Origin: Rhodospirillales bacterium
GTDB taxonomy: Bacteria; Pseudomonadota; Alphaproteobacteria; Rhodospirillales; Thalassospiraceae
Length of the DNA: 64,000 bases
Assembly (NCBI GenBank): GCA_019634165.1
Contig: JAHQVT010000006.1
Coordinates: 124,001 to 188,000, forward strand
Direction of reading: 5' to 3'
Position 1 is the stretch's first letter; each line of letters begins with the position of its first letter. Positions 25,446 to 34,363 of the stretch are shown here, in pieces. Under the pieces are notes generated by a model. That model was given only the letters and a program-made list of their open reading frames with translations. It searched no databases and was not told where the DNA came from. A program made the translations under genes and the position numbers.

Positions 25446-26075
25446 TTATGTGGCGGCCCGGTTGGTCAGTGCTGTCAGAAGACCGGCCCCAATCATAACC
25501 CCACCACCAACACGGGTTAAACGACGCATGGCAGATGGCTTGCGAAAGCGTTCGCGTAGGGCGGCTGCCATGACAGCCCAGATTGCAACATTGATCGCAG
25601 CCAGAATCACAAAGGTTGCGGTCATAATGATGAACTGGGGCAATACCGGGCTGTTCGCCGTAATGAATTGCGGGACAAAGGCGATGAAAAACACAATCCC
25701 CTTGGGGTTCAGGGCCGTTACGACATAAGCCTGCAGGAACATGCGCGATGGCCGGTTGCGTTTTGCATCCGGGTTGTCTGCCAAAGAAGCCGGTTTTTCC
25801 CGCCACATCTTCACGCCGAGATAAACCAGATAGGCCGCACCAACCAATTTGAGTGCTGTGAATGCCTCGGCCGAGGCCGCAAGGAGCGCACCAGCACCGG
25901 CCAGCGAGATGGTCATTGCGGTTAAATCGCCCAGTGCAACCCCCGGAACCGTCGCCCATGCGGTTTGGCGGCCTTTGCCCAGCGCGTAGCTGACAACAAG
26001 CATGATGGTCGGGCCGGGAATGGCCAGAACGATGGTGCATGCAAGGGCGAAAGCAAGCCAAATTTCAATCGACAT
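25446..26075 (-). CDS. LysE/RhtB-family amino-acid exporter
   Basis: About 209 aa, six predicted membrane helices. The first helix with LACTIVLAIPGPTIMLVVSY carries the family's PGP motif; GVALGDLTAMTISLAGAGAL, AYLVYLGVKMWREKP and TALNPKGIVFFIAFVPQF follow. The frame extends to 26225, but the ATG at 26075 with GGAG upstream starts exactly where the family does. Exports amino acids or homoserine lactone-like metabolites; the substrate cannot be told. Divergent from the ECF sigma gene with a spacer of about 180 bp. Confidence 0.9.
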   Translation of the reverse strand: MSIEIWLAFALACTIVLAIPGPTIMLVVSYALGKGRQTAWATVPGVALGDLTAMTISLAGAGALLAASAEAFTALKLVGAAYLVYLGVKMWREKPASLADNPDAKRNRPSRMFLQAYVVTALNPKGIVFFIAFVPQFITANSPVLPQFIIMTATFVILAAINVAIWAVMAAALRERFRKPSAMRRLTRVGGGVMIGAGLLTALTNRAAT

Positions 26076-26252
26076 GGAAGACTCCGTCTGAAGGTTCATC
26101 GTCAGATTGCCTGATTTGGCGAGATTTTCAAGAACGCAAAGCAATTGCGAAAGAGTTTGCAATTCATTCTTAATAACTATAAAGGTGTGAATGTCTTCAC
26201 ACGTCAGGGGTGGTTGGTGAGGCACGGGGGAATTTCATTATGGCTGGGGCTT

Positions 26253-26804
26253 ATGGGCTATATTTTTTTTGAAGAATTGCATCGCCAGGAAGAAGGACGA
26301 TTGAAGCGGTTCTTTATGCGCAGATTGCGTAACCAAGATGATGCTCTTGATGCGACGCAGGAAACGTTTGCGCGGATGCTTGGCATTGCGCCGCGCCTGC
26401 GCATTGAAAACCCACAGGCATATTTGTTTCAGATCGCCAAATCTGTTGCCAGCCGAAATGGTGCGCGGTTGTTAGCAGATCGCCAAATGTTGTCGTCTGA
26501 TCATGAGATCGACGAGATTGCCGAAGATGCCCCCTGTCAGGAACGTATCGTTGCAGCACGGCAATATTTAAAGATCATGGCACGCGCGATTGAAGGATTG
26601 CCTGCACGGTGTCAGGAAGTCTTTATCCTGAGCCGGTTGCATGGATTGGCAAATGGCGAGATCGCAAAGGCGCTGGGGATCAGCCGAAATATGGTCGAAA
26701 AGCACATTATGCGTGCCCTGATCACCTGCCGCGAGGTTCGACTGACACTGTCCCATGAAATGTGGGGTAGGATGCCCGATGCGGGTTTGGTGGCAATGGC
26801 TTGA
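26253..26804 (+). CDS. FecI-type ECF RNA polymerase sigma factor
   Basis: About 183 aa. Sigma region 2 includes RRLRNQDDALDATQETFARM and ENPQAYLFQIAKSVASRN; region 4 reads LPARCQEVFILSRLHGLANG and EIAKALGISRNMVEKHIMRA. It is the FecI/PvdS-like branch, held by a FecR partner and released on siderophore uptake. The frame extends back to 26145, but the family starts at MGYIFFEELH; ATG at 26253 has GGGG close upstream. The next gene is fecR-like. The upstream AT-rich spacer should carry a Fur site in an iron-regulated system, but no strong match is visible to me. Confidence 0.9.
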   Translation: MGYIFFEELHRQEEGRLKRFFMRRLRNQDDALDATQETFARMLGIAPRLRIENPQAYLFQIAKSVASRNGARLLADRQMLSSDHEIDEIAEDAPCQERIVAARQYLKIMARAIEGLPARCQEVFILSRLHGLANGEIAKALGISRNMVEKHIMRALITCREVRLTLSHEMWGRMPDAGLVAMA

Positions 26805-26811
26805 TGGGCAA

Positions 26812-27780
26812 ATGGCCATGAATTCGAACGACACCACATTAGAAATTCCACAGGAACTTATCACCGCAGCGGCAAGATGGGCCGCACGGCTGCAATCAAG
26901 TGATGCAAGCCCAGTTGATCATGCACAGTTTCAGGACTGGCTTGATCAAGACCCGCGTCATGTGCGGGCCTATGATGAGTTCGATCAGTTATGGACTGAC
27001 TTGCAAGATGTGCCGTTACCACCGGGCAAACTAAAACAAATTCGCCGGGTGCGCACAGCACGACGGGCCGGAATTGCGGGATTAGGCATGATTGCGATGA
27101 TGGCTGTTGGTGCTGATCATTTCGGCATTTTGGACCGGATCAGTGCGGACCATTATACTCGCATGGGGGAAACTCGTCAGGTGGTCTTACCCGATGGCAC
27201 GCAAGTATCGCTTAACAGTGATAGCGCAATTAAGGTTGCGTATTCATCCCGGCGTCGCGAAGTGGTGCTGCTGCGTGGTGAAGCATTCTTTGATGTTCAT
27301 CATAATGCCGATCGGCCATTTGTTGTGACCGATGACCAGTTTAGTGCGCGCGCTGTCGGTACGCGCTATGGCGTGCGTGAACAATCTGTTCCCGGGTCCC
27401 CGGATGTTCAGGTTGAGGAAGGCGTGGTCGAGGTGACCGCCGATACCAGCCGCGAACGGGTGATGCTTCACGCGGGCGAGGGTGCCTTCCTGTCTGATGA
27501 CGGGACGTTCGCGGTCAGCAAAACCGATGTTAGCAACGAAACAGCTTGGCGTGATGGAAAGCTTGTCTTTTCGAATCAGCCATTGTGCGATGTTCTCGCG
27601 ACACTTGAAAAACATCGATTTGGGAAAATCGTTCTGCTGAGCGATGCGGCGGGTGCGCAAAAGGTCAGCGGTATTTTTGATTTGAGTAATACGGACCAAG
27701 CACTCAGCGCATTGGTAGCTGGTTTGCCGATACGAATTACGCTGGCTACAGACCTGCTGACGATCATTGATGAAAAATAA
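26812..27780 (+). CDS. FecR-family anti-sigma factor / signal transducer
   Basis: About 322 aa inner-membrane protein. The N-terminal cytoplasmic domain (AARWAARLQSSDASPVDHAQ, HVRAYDEFDQLW) binds the sigma factor; one membrane helix at about 85-105 (AGIAGLGMIAMMAVGA); the periplasmic FecR domain has LPDGTQVSLNSDSAI, VVLLRGEAFFDV and FVVTDD; the C-terminal part LVFSNQPLCDVLATLEKH should contact the receptor STN domain. Start taken at 26812, 8 bp after the sigma stop; ATG 26818 is an alternative. Operon with the sigma gene. Confidence 0.92.
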   Translation: MAMNSNDTTLEIPQELITAAARWAARLQSSDASPVDHAQFQDWLDQDPRHVRAYDEFDQLWTDLQDVPLPPGKLKQIRRVRTARRAGIAGLGMIAMMAVGADHFGILDRISADHYTRMGETRQVVLPDGTQVSLNSDSAIKVAYSSRRREVVLLRGEAFFDVHHNADRPFVVTDDQFSARAVGTRYGVREQSVPGSPDVQVEEGVVEVTADTSRERVMLHAGEGAFLSDDGTFAVSKTDVSNETAWRDGKLVFSNQPLCDVLATLEKHRFGKIVLLSDAAGAQKVSGIFDLSNTDQALSALVAGLPIRITLATDLLTIIDEK

Positions 27781-27808
27781 TTTGAAAAAAAGTCGCTCTC
27801 AAACGTCA

Positions 27809-27826
27809 GGAGAATTCGAATTCTCC
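27809..27826. promoter_or_regulatory. 18-bp perfect palindrome between fecR-like and receptor genes
   Basis: GGAGAATTC directly followed by its complement GAATTCTCC. It lies 29 bp past the fecR stop and 66 bp before the receptor start, with no T-run, so an operator for a dimeric regulator is a reasonable guess. A pair of GGCGCGT repeats (about 27841-27877) follows it. Confidence 0.4.
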
Positions 27827-27891
27827 GCTCTTACAGGATAGGCGCGTCCAAAAATGCGGCGCGTTCCATAGAAATAATCCTGAAGTGGGGA

Positions 27892-30315
27892 ATGATGAAT
27901 CGTTATAAGGTGGGAAGTGCGGCCAAGTTTGGCTTGGCGGCATTGGCGATTGGAAGTGTATCGGTAACAGCCTTGTTGGCCTCGGCACCGATCAATGCGC
28001 TAAGTGCGCAAACCCAGCAATCACAAACAGTAAAGTTCTCGGTGCCAGCAGGGCCCCTTGAGAGCGCCCTTTTGACATTTGGTCGACAAGCCAATTTGCG
28101 GATTGTCTATCCAACTGTTCTGACCAACAGCAAGACATCGGCATCCTTGGTCGGAACATTTACGTTAGATCAGGGACTGACGAAACTGCTTGCCGGAAGT
28201 GGTCTTTCGTACCGCTTTGCCCAAGATGGTTCGGTCAATGTGTATGACCCGACAGGTGCTTCAAACGATGGGACGGAAACCGCCCCTGTTGTTGTTGATG
28301 GCTACCGGGAAGATCCATCTGGGCCGGTTGACGGATATGTTGCCAAACGCACGATGGCCGGTTCAAAAACAGATACGGCGATTGAAAAAATCCCGCAGTC
28401 GATCTCGGTCGTGCCGGCAGAACAGATTGAAGATCAGGCAGCAGGGTCTGTTGCGGAATCTTTGCGTTACACACCGGGCGTGGTTACGGAATATCGCGGG
28501 ACATCAAACCAGCATGACGAAATGTATGTGCGCGGGTTTTCCTATGTCCCGAAATATCTTGATGGCCTGAATTACGGTGAAAACTCATTCGGTCAGATCG
28601 ATCCCGATTTGTTGGAACGTGTCGAACTTATGCGCGGTCCGTCATCGATCCTGTATGGGCAGGCCAACCCCGGTGGGGTTGTGAATATGGCAACCAAGAA
28701 GGCCGGTACGGATGTGCCGAACGAAGTTGCGGTTTCGATCGGTAACAACAATCTTCTTTCTACGATGGGCGACATTTCCGGTGACGTGTCGAAAGACAAG
28801 GGCATCACATATCGTCTGGTCGCCAAGGGGCTGACCGAGGAAGAAGAAGCCGGCGATATTGAAAAGAACCGCATTGCCATCATGCCGTCGGTCAACTGGA
28901 CGCCAAACAACGATACCAGTTTGACGGTGTCGGCGATCTATCAGAATGATCCAGATGCGGGAACGCGTGGCTTCCTATCGGCCAGTGGGACGCTTTACCC
29001 GACAAGCATCGGGTATTATCCACGTGATTTGTATGTTGGGGCCCATGATTGGGAAGAATCCAGACGTACTCAGGCGTCGGTCGGCTATGAATTTGAACAT
29101 CGCCTGAATGATGCGGTTTTGGTGCGTCAGAACGCGCGTTACAACCACATCGAAGCCGATTACAAAAGCGTCATTCTTGATAATTCCAGGGATGACGAAA
29201 TATTGCGTGCCGCCGTGCAATCGGGGGATGAGCTTGATCAGTTTGTGATCGATAATCAGGGGCAGTTTGATTTCGCTACGAGCGATCTTGAACACACGGT
29301 TCTGGTTGGGCTTGATTACAAATACGGGGTCAAGAGTTCGACCTTTGGCCGTAAAAGCCTTGGCTATGAGGTCTGGAATAACCTGAACCGCTATACCGGT
29401 TTGTCGGACCTTCCAGCAACATCGACGAACAACCACAGCACGTCTTGGCAGGCAGGTCTTTATGCGCAAGATCAGGTGCAGTACGACAAACTCGACGTGA
29501 CCTTTGGTCTGCGTCATGACTGGGCCGGAAGCGAAACCGACAATTACCTGAAAAGCACGACGACCAGTCAGGAAGATCAGGCGCTTTCGGGGCGTATTGG
29601 CGCTGTTTACAGCTTTGACAACGGTATCGCACCGTTCGCAAGTTACAGCACATCGTTTGAACCAAAAGTCGGAACCGACCAGAACGGCAAATCATATGAT
29701 CCTGTGACGGGGCAGCAAATTGAAGCTGGTGTACGCTATGCGCCGGGTGATGGTCGTTTCATGGTGACAGCATCGGTGTATCAACTGACCCAGCAAAACA
29801 TCGTTTCAACCGATCCTGCTGATAGCAGCCTGACCTATCAGACCGGTGAAATTCAAAGCCGCGGCTTTGAGATCGAAGGTCGTGCAGAATTGACCGATAA
29901 CCTTTCGATGGTGGCATCCTATTCACGGATCAATGCCAAAACGACCGAGGATGAAAATCCGGCCAATGTCGGATTGAAAACATCGAACACGCCAAAACAG
30001 CAGGCAGCACTTTGGACCAAATATCAATTTGATAGCGGTACTTTTGACGGCGTTTCAGTTGGCGGTGGTGTTCGTTATACCGGTGTCAGTTATGACCGGA
30101 AAAACACCACCAAGGTTCCGGAATTTGTGTTGTTTGATGCGATGCTTTCTTATGACCTTGGCGTCGTTTCAAGCAGGCTTGATGGTGCGAGTGTGCAGCT
30201 TAATGCCGTCAACCTTGCTGATGAAACCTATGTTTCTTCTTGTACGGTTGGGGCATGGGCATGCTGGTACGGTCCGGGGCGTTCGATTGTCGCAACCCTG
30301 AAATATAACTGGTAA
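27892..30315 (+). CDS. TonB-dependent ferric-siderophore receptor with STN signalling domain
   Basis: 807 aa outer-membrane receptor. Signal peptide to about residue 40; STN domain about 46-120 (VPAGPLESALLTFGRQANLR, GLTKLLAGSGLSYRF), which talks to FecR; plug about 160-265 (IPQSISVVPAEQIEDQ, LRYTPGVVTEYRG, ERVELMRGPSSILYGQANPG); 22-strand barrel to the C-terminal W (ATLKYNW). The pair of Cys near the end (SSCTVGAWACWYGPGRS) is typical of ferric-siderophore receptors. With the sigma/FecR pair it should induce its own expression on ligand binding. The next gene, an esterase, points to a catecholate triester ligand. The ribosome site is unusually close to the first of two ATGs (27892, 27895). 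Confidence 0.94.
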   Translation: MMNRYKVGSAAKFGLAALAIGSVSVTALLASAPINALSAQTQQSQTVKFSVPAGPLESALLTFGRQANLRIVYPTVLTNSKTSASLVGTFTLDQGLTKLLAGSGLSYRFAQDGSVNVYDPTGASNDGTETAPVVVDGYREDPSGPVDGYVAKRTMAGSKTDTAIEKIPQSISVVPAEQIEDQAAGSVAESLRYTPGVVTEYRGTSNQHDEMYVRGFSYVPKYLDGLNYGENSFGQIDPDLLERVELMRGPSSILYGQANPGGVVNMATKKAGTDVPNEVAVSIGNNNLLSTMGDISGDVSKDKGITYRLVAKGLTEEEEAGDIEKNRIAIMPSVNWTPNNDTSLTVSAIYQNDPDAGTRGFLSASGTLYPTSIGYYPRDLYVGAHDWEESRRTQASVGYEFEHRLNDAVLVRQNARYNHIEADYKSVILDNSRDDEILRAAVQSGDELDQFVIDNQGQFDFATSDLEHTVLVGLDYKYGVKSSTFGRKSLGYEVWNNLNRYTGLSDLPATSTNNHSTSWQAGLYAQDQVQYDKLDVTFGLRHDWAGSETDNYLKSTTTSQEDQALSGRIGAVYSFDNGIAPFASYSTSFEPKVGTDQNGKSYDPVTGQQIEAGVRYAPGDGRFMVTASVYQLTQQNIVSTDPADSSLTYQTGEIQSRGFEIEGRAELTDNLSMVASYSRINAKTTEDENPANVGLKTSNTPKQQAALWTKYQFDSGTFDGVSVGGGVRYTGVSYDRKNTTKVPEFVLFDAMLSYDLGVVSSRLDGASVQLNAVNLADETYVSSCTVGAWACWYGPGRSIVATLKYNW

Positions 30316-30322
30316 TGAACCT

Positions 30323-31951
30323 ATGAAACGTGCTGGCTTCGCAAAACTTTTTGGACTTTTGATTGGATTGTCGACGATGACTGGTCTTGGATATTCGGAC
30401 TTCGCCCAAGCAGGGCAATCTTCTGATCAAACAAGTGCCGATCAGCATTTGCGAGGCCAGCTTGATACCAAGGGGCAGAGTAAAATCATGCCCCTTGGTG
30501 TTCGATCGGGCGGCTATGTCGGTGGGTTTGTTCAGACCGGCTCCATGCCCATCACGCTTGAATTGCTAAATGCGGATGGCAAAACCGTTCGCCAATTGGC
30601 AAGGCATGCGTCGGGACAAACGCGCATTCATCTTGTCGCGCCAAGCGATGATGCGTCCTTGCGCATTACGGCCGAACAAGACGGCCCAGCGCGGTATGAA
30701 TTTGATTTCGAATATCTTGTCGAAAAGAAAGACCAGATAGCACCAGCCGAAACCCATCTTAGCCCGTCGATTACGGCATTGGCCGATGATATCAAAGGCA
30801 ATGCAGGTGCTGTTGATGGGTTCTGGTCAAAGATTGAACGTGACGGCACGCCAATGATTGAACCGTTTCGCGGGGATTTGGTGGTTATGACATTCCTTGC
30901 CCGTGGGTTGGAACGCAATGGGCGTATTGTTGGTGCGCCAAGCAATGATCACGAATTTCTTGAACGGCTTGGCGATAGCGACGTTTGGTTTAAAAGTTTT
31001 ATCGTGCCCAATACAACACGGCTTTCATATCGGATTGCCCGCGATGTTCCAGAATTTGATGCCGATGCGCGGTCGCGTCGCATCGCACTTTTGGCAACGG
31101 CACAGGCCGATCCGCTGAATAAAACCCCTTGGCCACAGAATGCGCCGGATGTGTTTAATCAGGAATCTGTCATTGAACTGTCCAACGCCCCCGCGCAGCC
31201 TGGTATGGGAAACCGCACCGCACCAGCCGGGGCAATTGACAGTTTCGTGTTTGAAAGTGAGACGCTTGGCAATCAGCGCGACATCACGCTGTATCGTCCA
31301 CACGGATTTGATCCAGAAAACCCGGAAAACGTTTTGCTGGTTCTGTTTGATTCAAAAGAGTACCGCGAAGAAGTCCCGACCCCAAAAATCCTTGATACCC
31401 TGATTGCTGATGGTGTGTTGCCGCCGGTGGCAGTTGCATTTATTGCCAATCCTGACAGTGCCGCACGTGGGCTTGAATTGCCTGCAAATCCGATCTTTGC
31501 CGATGTTTTGACAACAGATTTGATGCCGATTGTGCGTGAAAAGCTTGGCGTGGATATTCCGGCAAATAGAACAGTTATTGCCGGTTCAAGTTATGGCGGG
31601 TTGGCATCAGTTACCGTTGCGCTGCGCCATCCTGATGTGTTTGGCAGTGTGGTTTCAATGTCTGGGTCGTTCTGGTGGCATCCAAAGGACACGCCAGATG
31701 ATCAAAACGAATATGTATCGCATCAGGTTGCGACAACTGATGTCAAACCTGTGCGGATGTTTTTAACGGCTGGTTTGTTTGAAACGGGGCGTATGGGCGT
31801 TGCTGGAATTTTGGAAAGCAATCGCCATTTACGCGACGTGCTTTTGGCCAAGGGATATGACGTGACCTACCGCGAATATGCCGGTGGGCATGATTATCTG
31901 GTGTGGCGCGGCGCACTTGCCGATGGATTGATCCATTTGTTTGGCCAATAA
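30323..31951 (+). CDS. Exported enterochelin-esterase-like hydrolase (Fes/IroE family)
   Basis: 542 aa. Signal peptide (MKRAGFAKLFGLLIGLSTMT ... FAQA) puts it in the periplasm. The N-terminal region (about 40-260) is Fes-like accessory sequence; the C-terminal alpha/beta hydrolase has ITLYRPHGFDPENPENVLLV, the nucleophile elbow VIAGSSYGGLAS (Ser) and GGHDYLVWRGAL (His). Family members hydrolyse the triester backbone of enterobactin or salmochelin to free iron. It starts 7 bp after the receptor stop, so co-expressed. Periplasmic location, unlike cytoplasmic Fes, resembles IroE and would release iron before inner-membrane transport; no siderophore permease is in the window. Confidence 0.88.
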   Translation: MKRAGFAKLFGLLIGLSTMTGLGYSDFAQAGQSSDQTSADQHLRGQLDTKGQSKIMPLGVRSGGYVGGFVQTGSMPITLELLNADGKTVRQLARHASGQTRIHLVAPSDDASLRITAEQDGPARYEFDFEYLVEKKDQIAPAETHLSPSITALADDIKGNAGAVDGFWSKIERDGTPMIEPFRGDLVVMTFLARGLERNGRIVGAPSNDHEFLERLGDSDVWFKSFIVPNTTRLSYRIARDVPEFDADARSRRIALLATAQADPLNKTPWPQNAPDVFNQESVIELSNAPAQPGMGNRTAPAGAIDSFVFESETLGNQRDITLYRPHGFDPENPENVLLVLFDSKEYREEVPTPKILDTLIADGVLPPVAVAFIANPDSAARGLELPANPIFADVLTTDLMPIVREKLGVDIPANRTVIAGSSYGGLASVTVALRHPDVFGSVVSMSGSFWWHPKDTPDDQNEYVSHQVATTDVKPVRMFLTAGLFETGRMGVAGILESNRHLRDVLLAKGYDVTYREYAGGHDYLVWRGALADGLIHLFGQ

Positions 31952-31972
31952 AGACTACGGATATAAGACCAT

Positions 31973-32012
31973 AAAGGCGGCAATGTGGGATGCACATGTG
32001 CCGCCTTTTTTG
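31973..32012 (+). terminator. Intrinsic terminator of the siderophore operon
   Basis: AAAGGCGGCA, loop with an inner partial stem, TGCCGCCTTT followed by a T-run; 22 bp past the esterase stop. Confidence 0.88.
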
Positions 32013-32065
32013 TGGGGAAGTTTTATAAGCTGGCTTTGTGGGGTTTGGCCCGCAGATTTCACGGC

Positions 32066-32860
32066 CTATTTATGACGCCATGTCGGGTGGCGTTTTTCAA
32101 CAAAGGCACCGATGCCTTCGCGGGCGTCGTGTTTTTGCATGTTGTCGGTCATGACACCTGATGCATAGGAATAGGCATCGGAAAGCGGCATTTCGAGTTG
32201 GCGATAGAACGCCTGCTTTCCAAGCTGAACAGTCATGCCAGACCGTGCCGCAATGCCCGTCGCAAGGGCGTTGGTGGTTTCTTCAAGCGTGTCATCAGAT
32301 GCAACGTCAGAAACCAGCCCCATCGAAAGCGCAGTTTCAGCATTGATTGGATCACCCGTGAGCAACATCCGCATTGCATGTTTGCGGGCGATATTGCGGC
32401 TTAGTGCGACCATCGGGGTCGAACAAAACAGACCGATATTCACACCCGGTGTGGCGAATTTTGCCGATTGGCTGGCAACAGCCAAATCACAACTGGCAAC
32501 AAGTTGACAGCCCGCCGCCGTTGCCATCCCGCGAACCCGCGCGATAACCGGCTGGGGCAAGGTGACGATCCGCATCATAAGGTCGCTGCATTGCGCAAAC
32601 AGGGCTGCGTGTTGATCGCATTCGGAAATGCCGTTCATTTCCTTAAGATCGTGGCCAGCACAAAAGACCGGACCTTCGGCGCCAAGAATGACGCATCGAA
32701 TGTCGGGATCATCGGCAATCGCATCAAGGGTGGTGTGAAGGGCGGTCATCATGGCACCCGATAGCGCATTGCGGCGCTTTGGATTGTTCATGATTACTGT
32801 TGCGCAACCATCGGCATCGGTGCGTGTGACTAATGACCTATCTACTTGTATATGTTGCAT
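32066..32860 (-). CDS. Enoyl-CoA hydratase/isomerase family protein
   Basis: 264 aa crotonase fold. Substrate-binding and oxyanion segments: VIMNNPKRRNALSGAMM, FCAGHDLKEMNG, and GMATAAGCQLVASCDLAVAS; C-terminal HAMRMLLTGDPINAETALSM and GLVSDV. The FCAGHDLKEM form is that of the ECHDC3-like branch, in which one of the two catalytic Glu residues of true hydratases is commonly missing, so the reaction is uncertain. ATG at 32860 follows GGGAGG. Single gene. Confidence 0.88.
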   Translation of the reverse strand: MQHIQVDRSLVTRTDADGCATVIMNNPKRRNALSGAMMTALHTTLDAIADDPDIRCVILGAEGPVFCAGHDLKEMNGISECDQHAALFAQCSDLMMRIVTLPQPVIARVRGMATAAGCQLVASCDLAVASQSAKFATPGVNIGLFCSTPMVALSRNIARKHAMRMLLTGDPINAETALSMGLVSDVASDDTLEETTNALATGIAARSGMTVQLGKQAFYRQLEMPLSDAYSYASGVMTDNMQKHDAREGIGAFVEKRHPTWRHK

Positions 32861-33024
32861 TTTGGGTCCTCCCTGCTGCCCTTATGGGATGCATTTTTTA
32901 TTTTCTTCTACCTTTTGTCGTAGTAGAATTACACGTAATGGGGCAGCAAGAAACCCCTCAAGAAGTACTGTGTTCGTTGGTGCTTGGAAAATAAGACAAA
33001 TTGGTTTCGGCCAAGTGGTTGTGG

Positions 33025-33954
33025 ATGAGCAATAATCAAACGCGGAAATCCAGAAGCGCGCCGGGGCGTTTTATGACGACCCGCAAAGTTCTGGAAACAG
33101 TCAAACTGGTAAAGCCTGTGCGGGCAACGCCGATCAAGCGTTTTGACCGCAAGGATATTATGGAACGTGATCTGGAAAGATACCGTGCCGAAGCGCGTGC
33201 GCGCTTGCTACGAAATGGCTTTGATATTCCGCCGTTCTTGATGCCCAAACGAAAACCCACCGAAGATGACGAGGACGAAGACGAAGTTCCGCTGATTGAT
33301 CCTGATGCACAGCGCGATATTCGAAGCCCCGTGATGACAGGCCCGAAACCTGCACCGCCGGCGCGTAGTGGCGCGGCAGCTTCTGGCGATCCATTGGCAG
33401 GTGGTGTTGGCAAAGCCAAACCTAAGCCAAGCCGACATGTCCATGTGCAAAACAAGGGCGCTGCTATTGCCGGGGCCGCGACAGGGCAAGGGGCGGCGGG
33501 GGCTGCCCCCCAAATGACGAGATCGGCAGCACAGGCAGCAGCGGTTGCACGGGAAAAGTCAGCTTATGAAGAATATCTCGAAAGCCTGAATGGCGCACCG
33601 ACCTTGCTGGATTCTGCGCGCGAACAGAATGGCGCTCAGAACGTCAGTGCGACGGAAGATGTCAAAGGCCGGGTTGATGACTTCAAGGAAAAGGAAGTGC
33701 GTCAGTCACGGATTGATTTGCCTGACAATACATCAAACTGGGCGGGGCGTGATGCGCTTGATCAAAAACGCAGCGCCAAGCTTGAAAAACAGGCGAAATC
33801 CAAGACGAAATCCGCAGGCAGCAGCGAACCACGCGCACCAGTAAACTGGAACAAGGCATTGTCGCGGTTTGCTGCATATATGATTGCCGCAGTGGCGGTG
33901 GGTTATATTTTGGTGCTGACGGTTAATGAGTTTGCCCTGATTTTGATGAACTAG
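33025..33954 (+). CDS. Hypothetical C-terminally membrane-anchored protein
   Basis: About 309 aa, not recognised. A basic N-terminal region (KLVKPVRATPIKRFDRKDIM), an acidic patch EDDEDEDEVP near residue 90, a long Ala/Gly/Pro/Lys low-complexity middle (about 105-190), a Lys-rich stretch, and a single C-terminal helix (FAAYMIAAVAVGYILVLTVN). That makes it a tail-anchored, mostly cytoplasmic protein. Start uncertain: TTG 33001, ATG 33025 and ATG 33073 (GGGGC upstream) are all possible. The next gene encodes a smaller protein with the same topology. Confidence 0.65.
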   Translation: MSNNQTRKSRSAPGRFMTTRKVLETVKLVKPVRATPIKRFDRKDIMERDLERYRAEARARLLRNGFDIPPFLMPKRKPTEDDEDEDEVPLIDPDAQRDIRSPVMTGPKPAPPARSGAAASGDPLAGGVGKAKPKPSRHVHVQNKGAAIAGAATGQGAAGAAPQMTRSAAQAAAVAREKSAYEEYLESLNGAPTLLDSAREQNGAQNVSATEDVKGRVDDFKEKEVRQSRIDLPDNTSNWAGRDALDQKRSAKLEKQAKSKTKSAGSSEPRAPVNWNKALSRFAAYMIAAVAVGYILVLTVNEFALILMN

Positions 33955-34317
33955 GGACAGAAGGCGGTTTGTGTTCTCGTCTCCTACTCTGATCTGAAGG
34001 CAGGCGGCAGATTTGGCGCCATTGCCGAACCCGTGCCACAATTCCCGTATAAACAATTACATATGCACGGTATTTCCGGCGTTTGAGCATCGTTATATGG
34101 GGAATGATGCCGAGCGATCAGAAAAGAGGTCGGTGGCCTTGCTGATTTGCAGATGCAATTGCGCTTACAAGGCACCAAAAAAGTTCAAGACACCATCAAA
34201 GACCGGTTTGAAACGGGGCTTGTGCCGATAATCAGACGATAAGGGGGCTGTTGTGATCATGATGTGCGGGTAGGCATATCAAGAGAATGACAGGCGTTTT
34301 GTGTTTACCCTTGTTGC
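33955..34317. other. Intergenic region between the two tail-anchored genes
   Basis: About 360 bp. An ORF at 34013-34231 lacks a ribosome site and family resemblance and is not called. AGGAGG at 34318-34323 is the ribosome site of the leader ORF that follows. Confidence 0.4.
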
Positions 34318-34330
34318 AGGAGGCAGCGGT

Positions 34331-34363
34331 ATGACGCTGTTTTATCGCCATGTCGTCACGTGA
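34331..34363 (+). CDS. Ten-codon leader ORF (MTLFYRHVVT) overlapping the next gene
   Basis: ATG at 34331 has a perfect AGGAGG seven bases upstream (34318-34323). The ORF encodes MTLFYRHVVT and stops at TGA 34361-34363, 13 bases after the next gene's ATG (34350), in another frame. The downstream gene has no ribosome site of its own, so its translation probably depends on this leader. Confidence 0.5.
   Translation: MTLFYRHVVT

Noticed and set aside
25339-26061. 240-aa alternative frame over the LysE-type gene
   Set aside because: Same strand, shifted frame; the LysE frame carries the PGP motif and membrane helices, this one is Cys/His-rich nonsense.
26100-26252. Possible Fur box upstream of the ECF sigma gene
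   Set aside because: The AT-rich TTGCAATTCATTC stretch does not match the Fur consensus well enough to call without a position-weight search.
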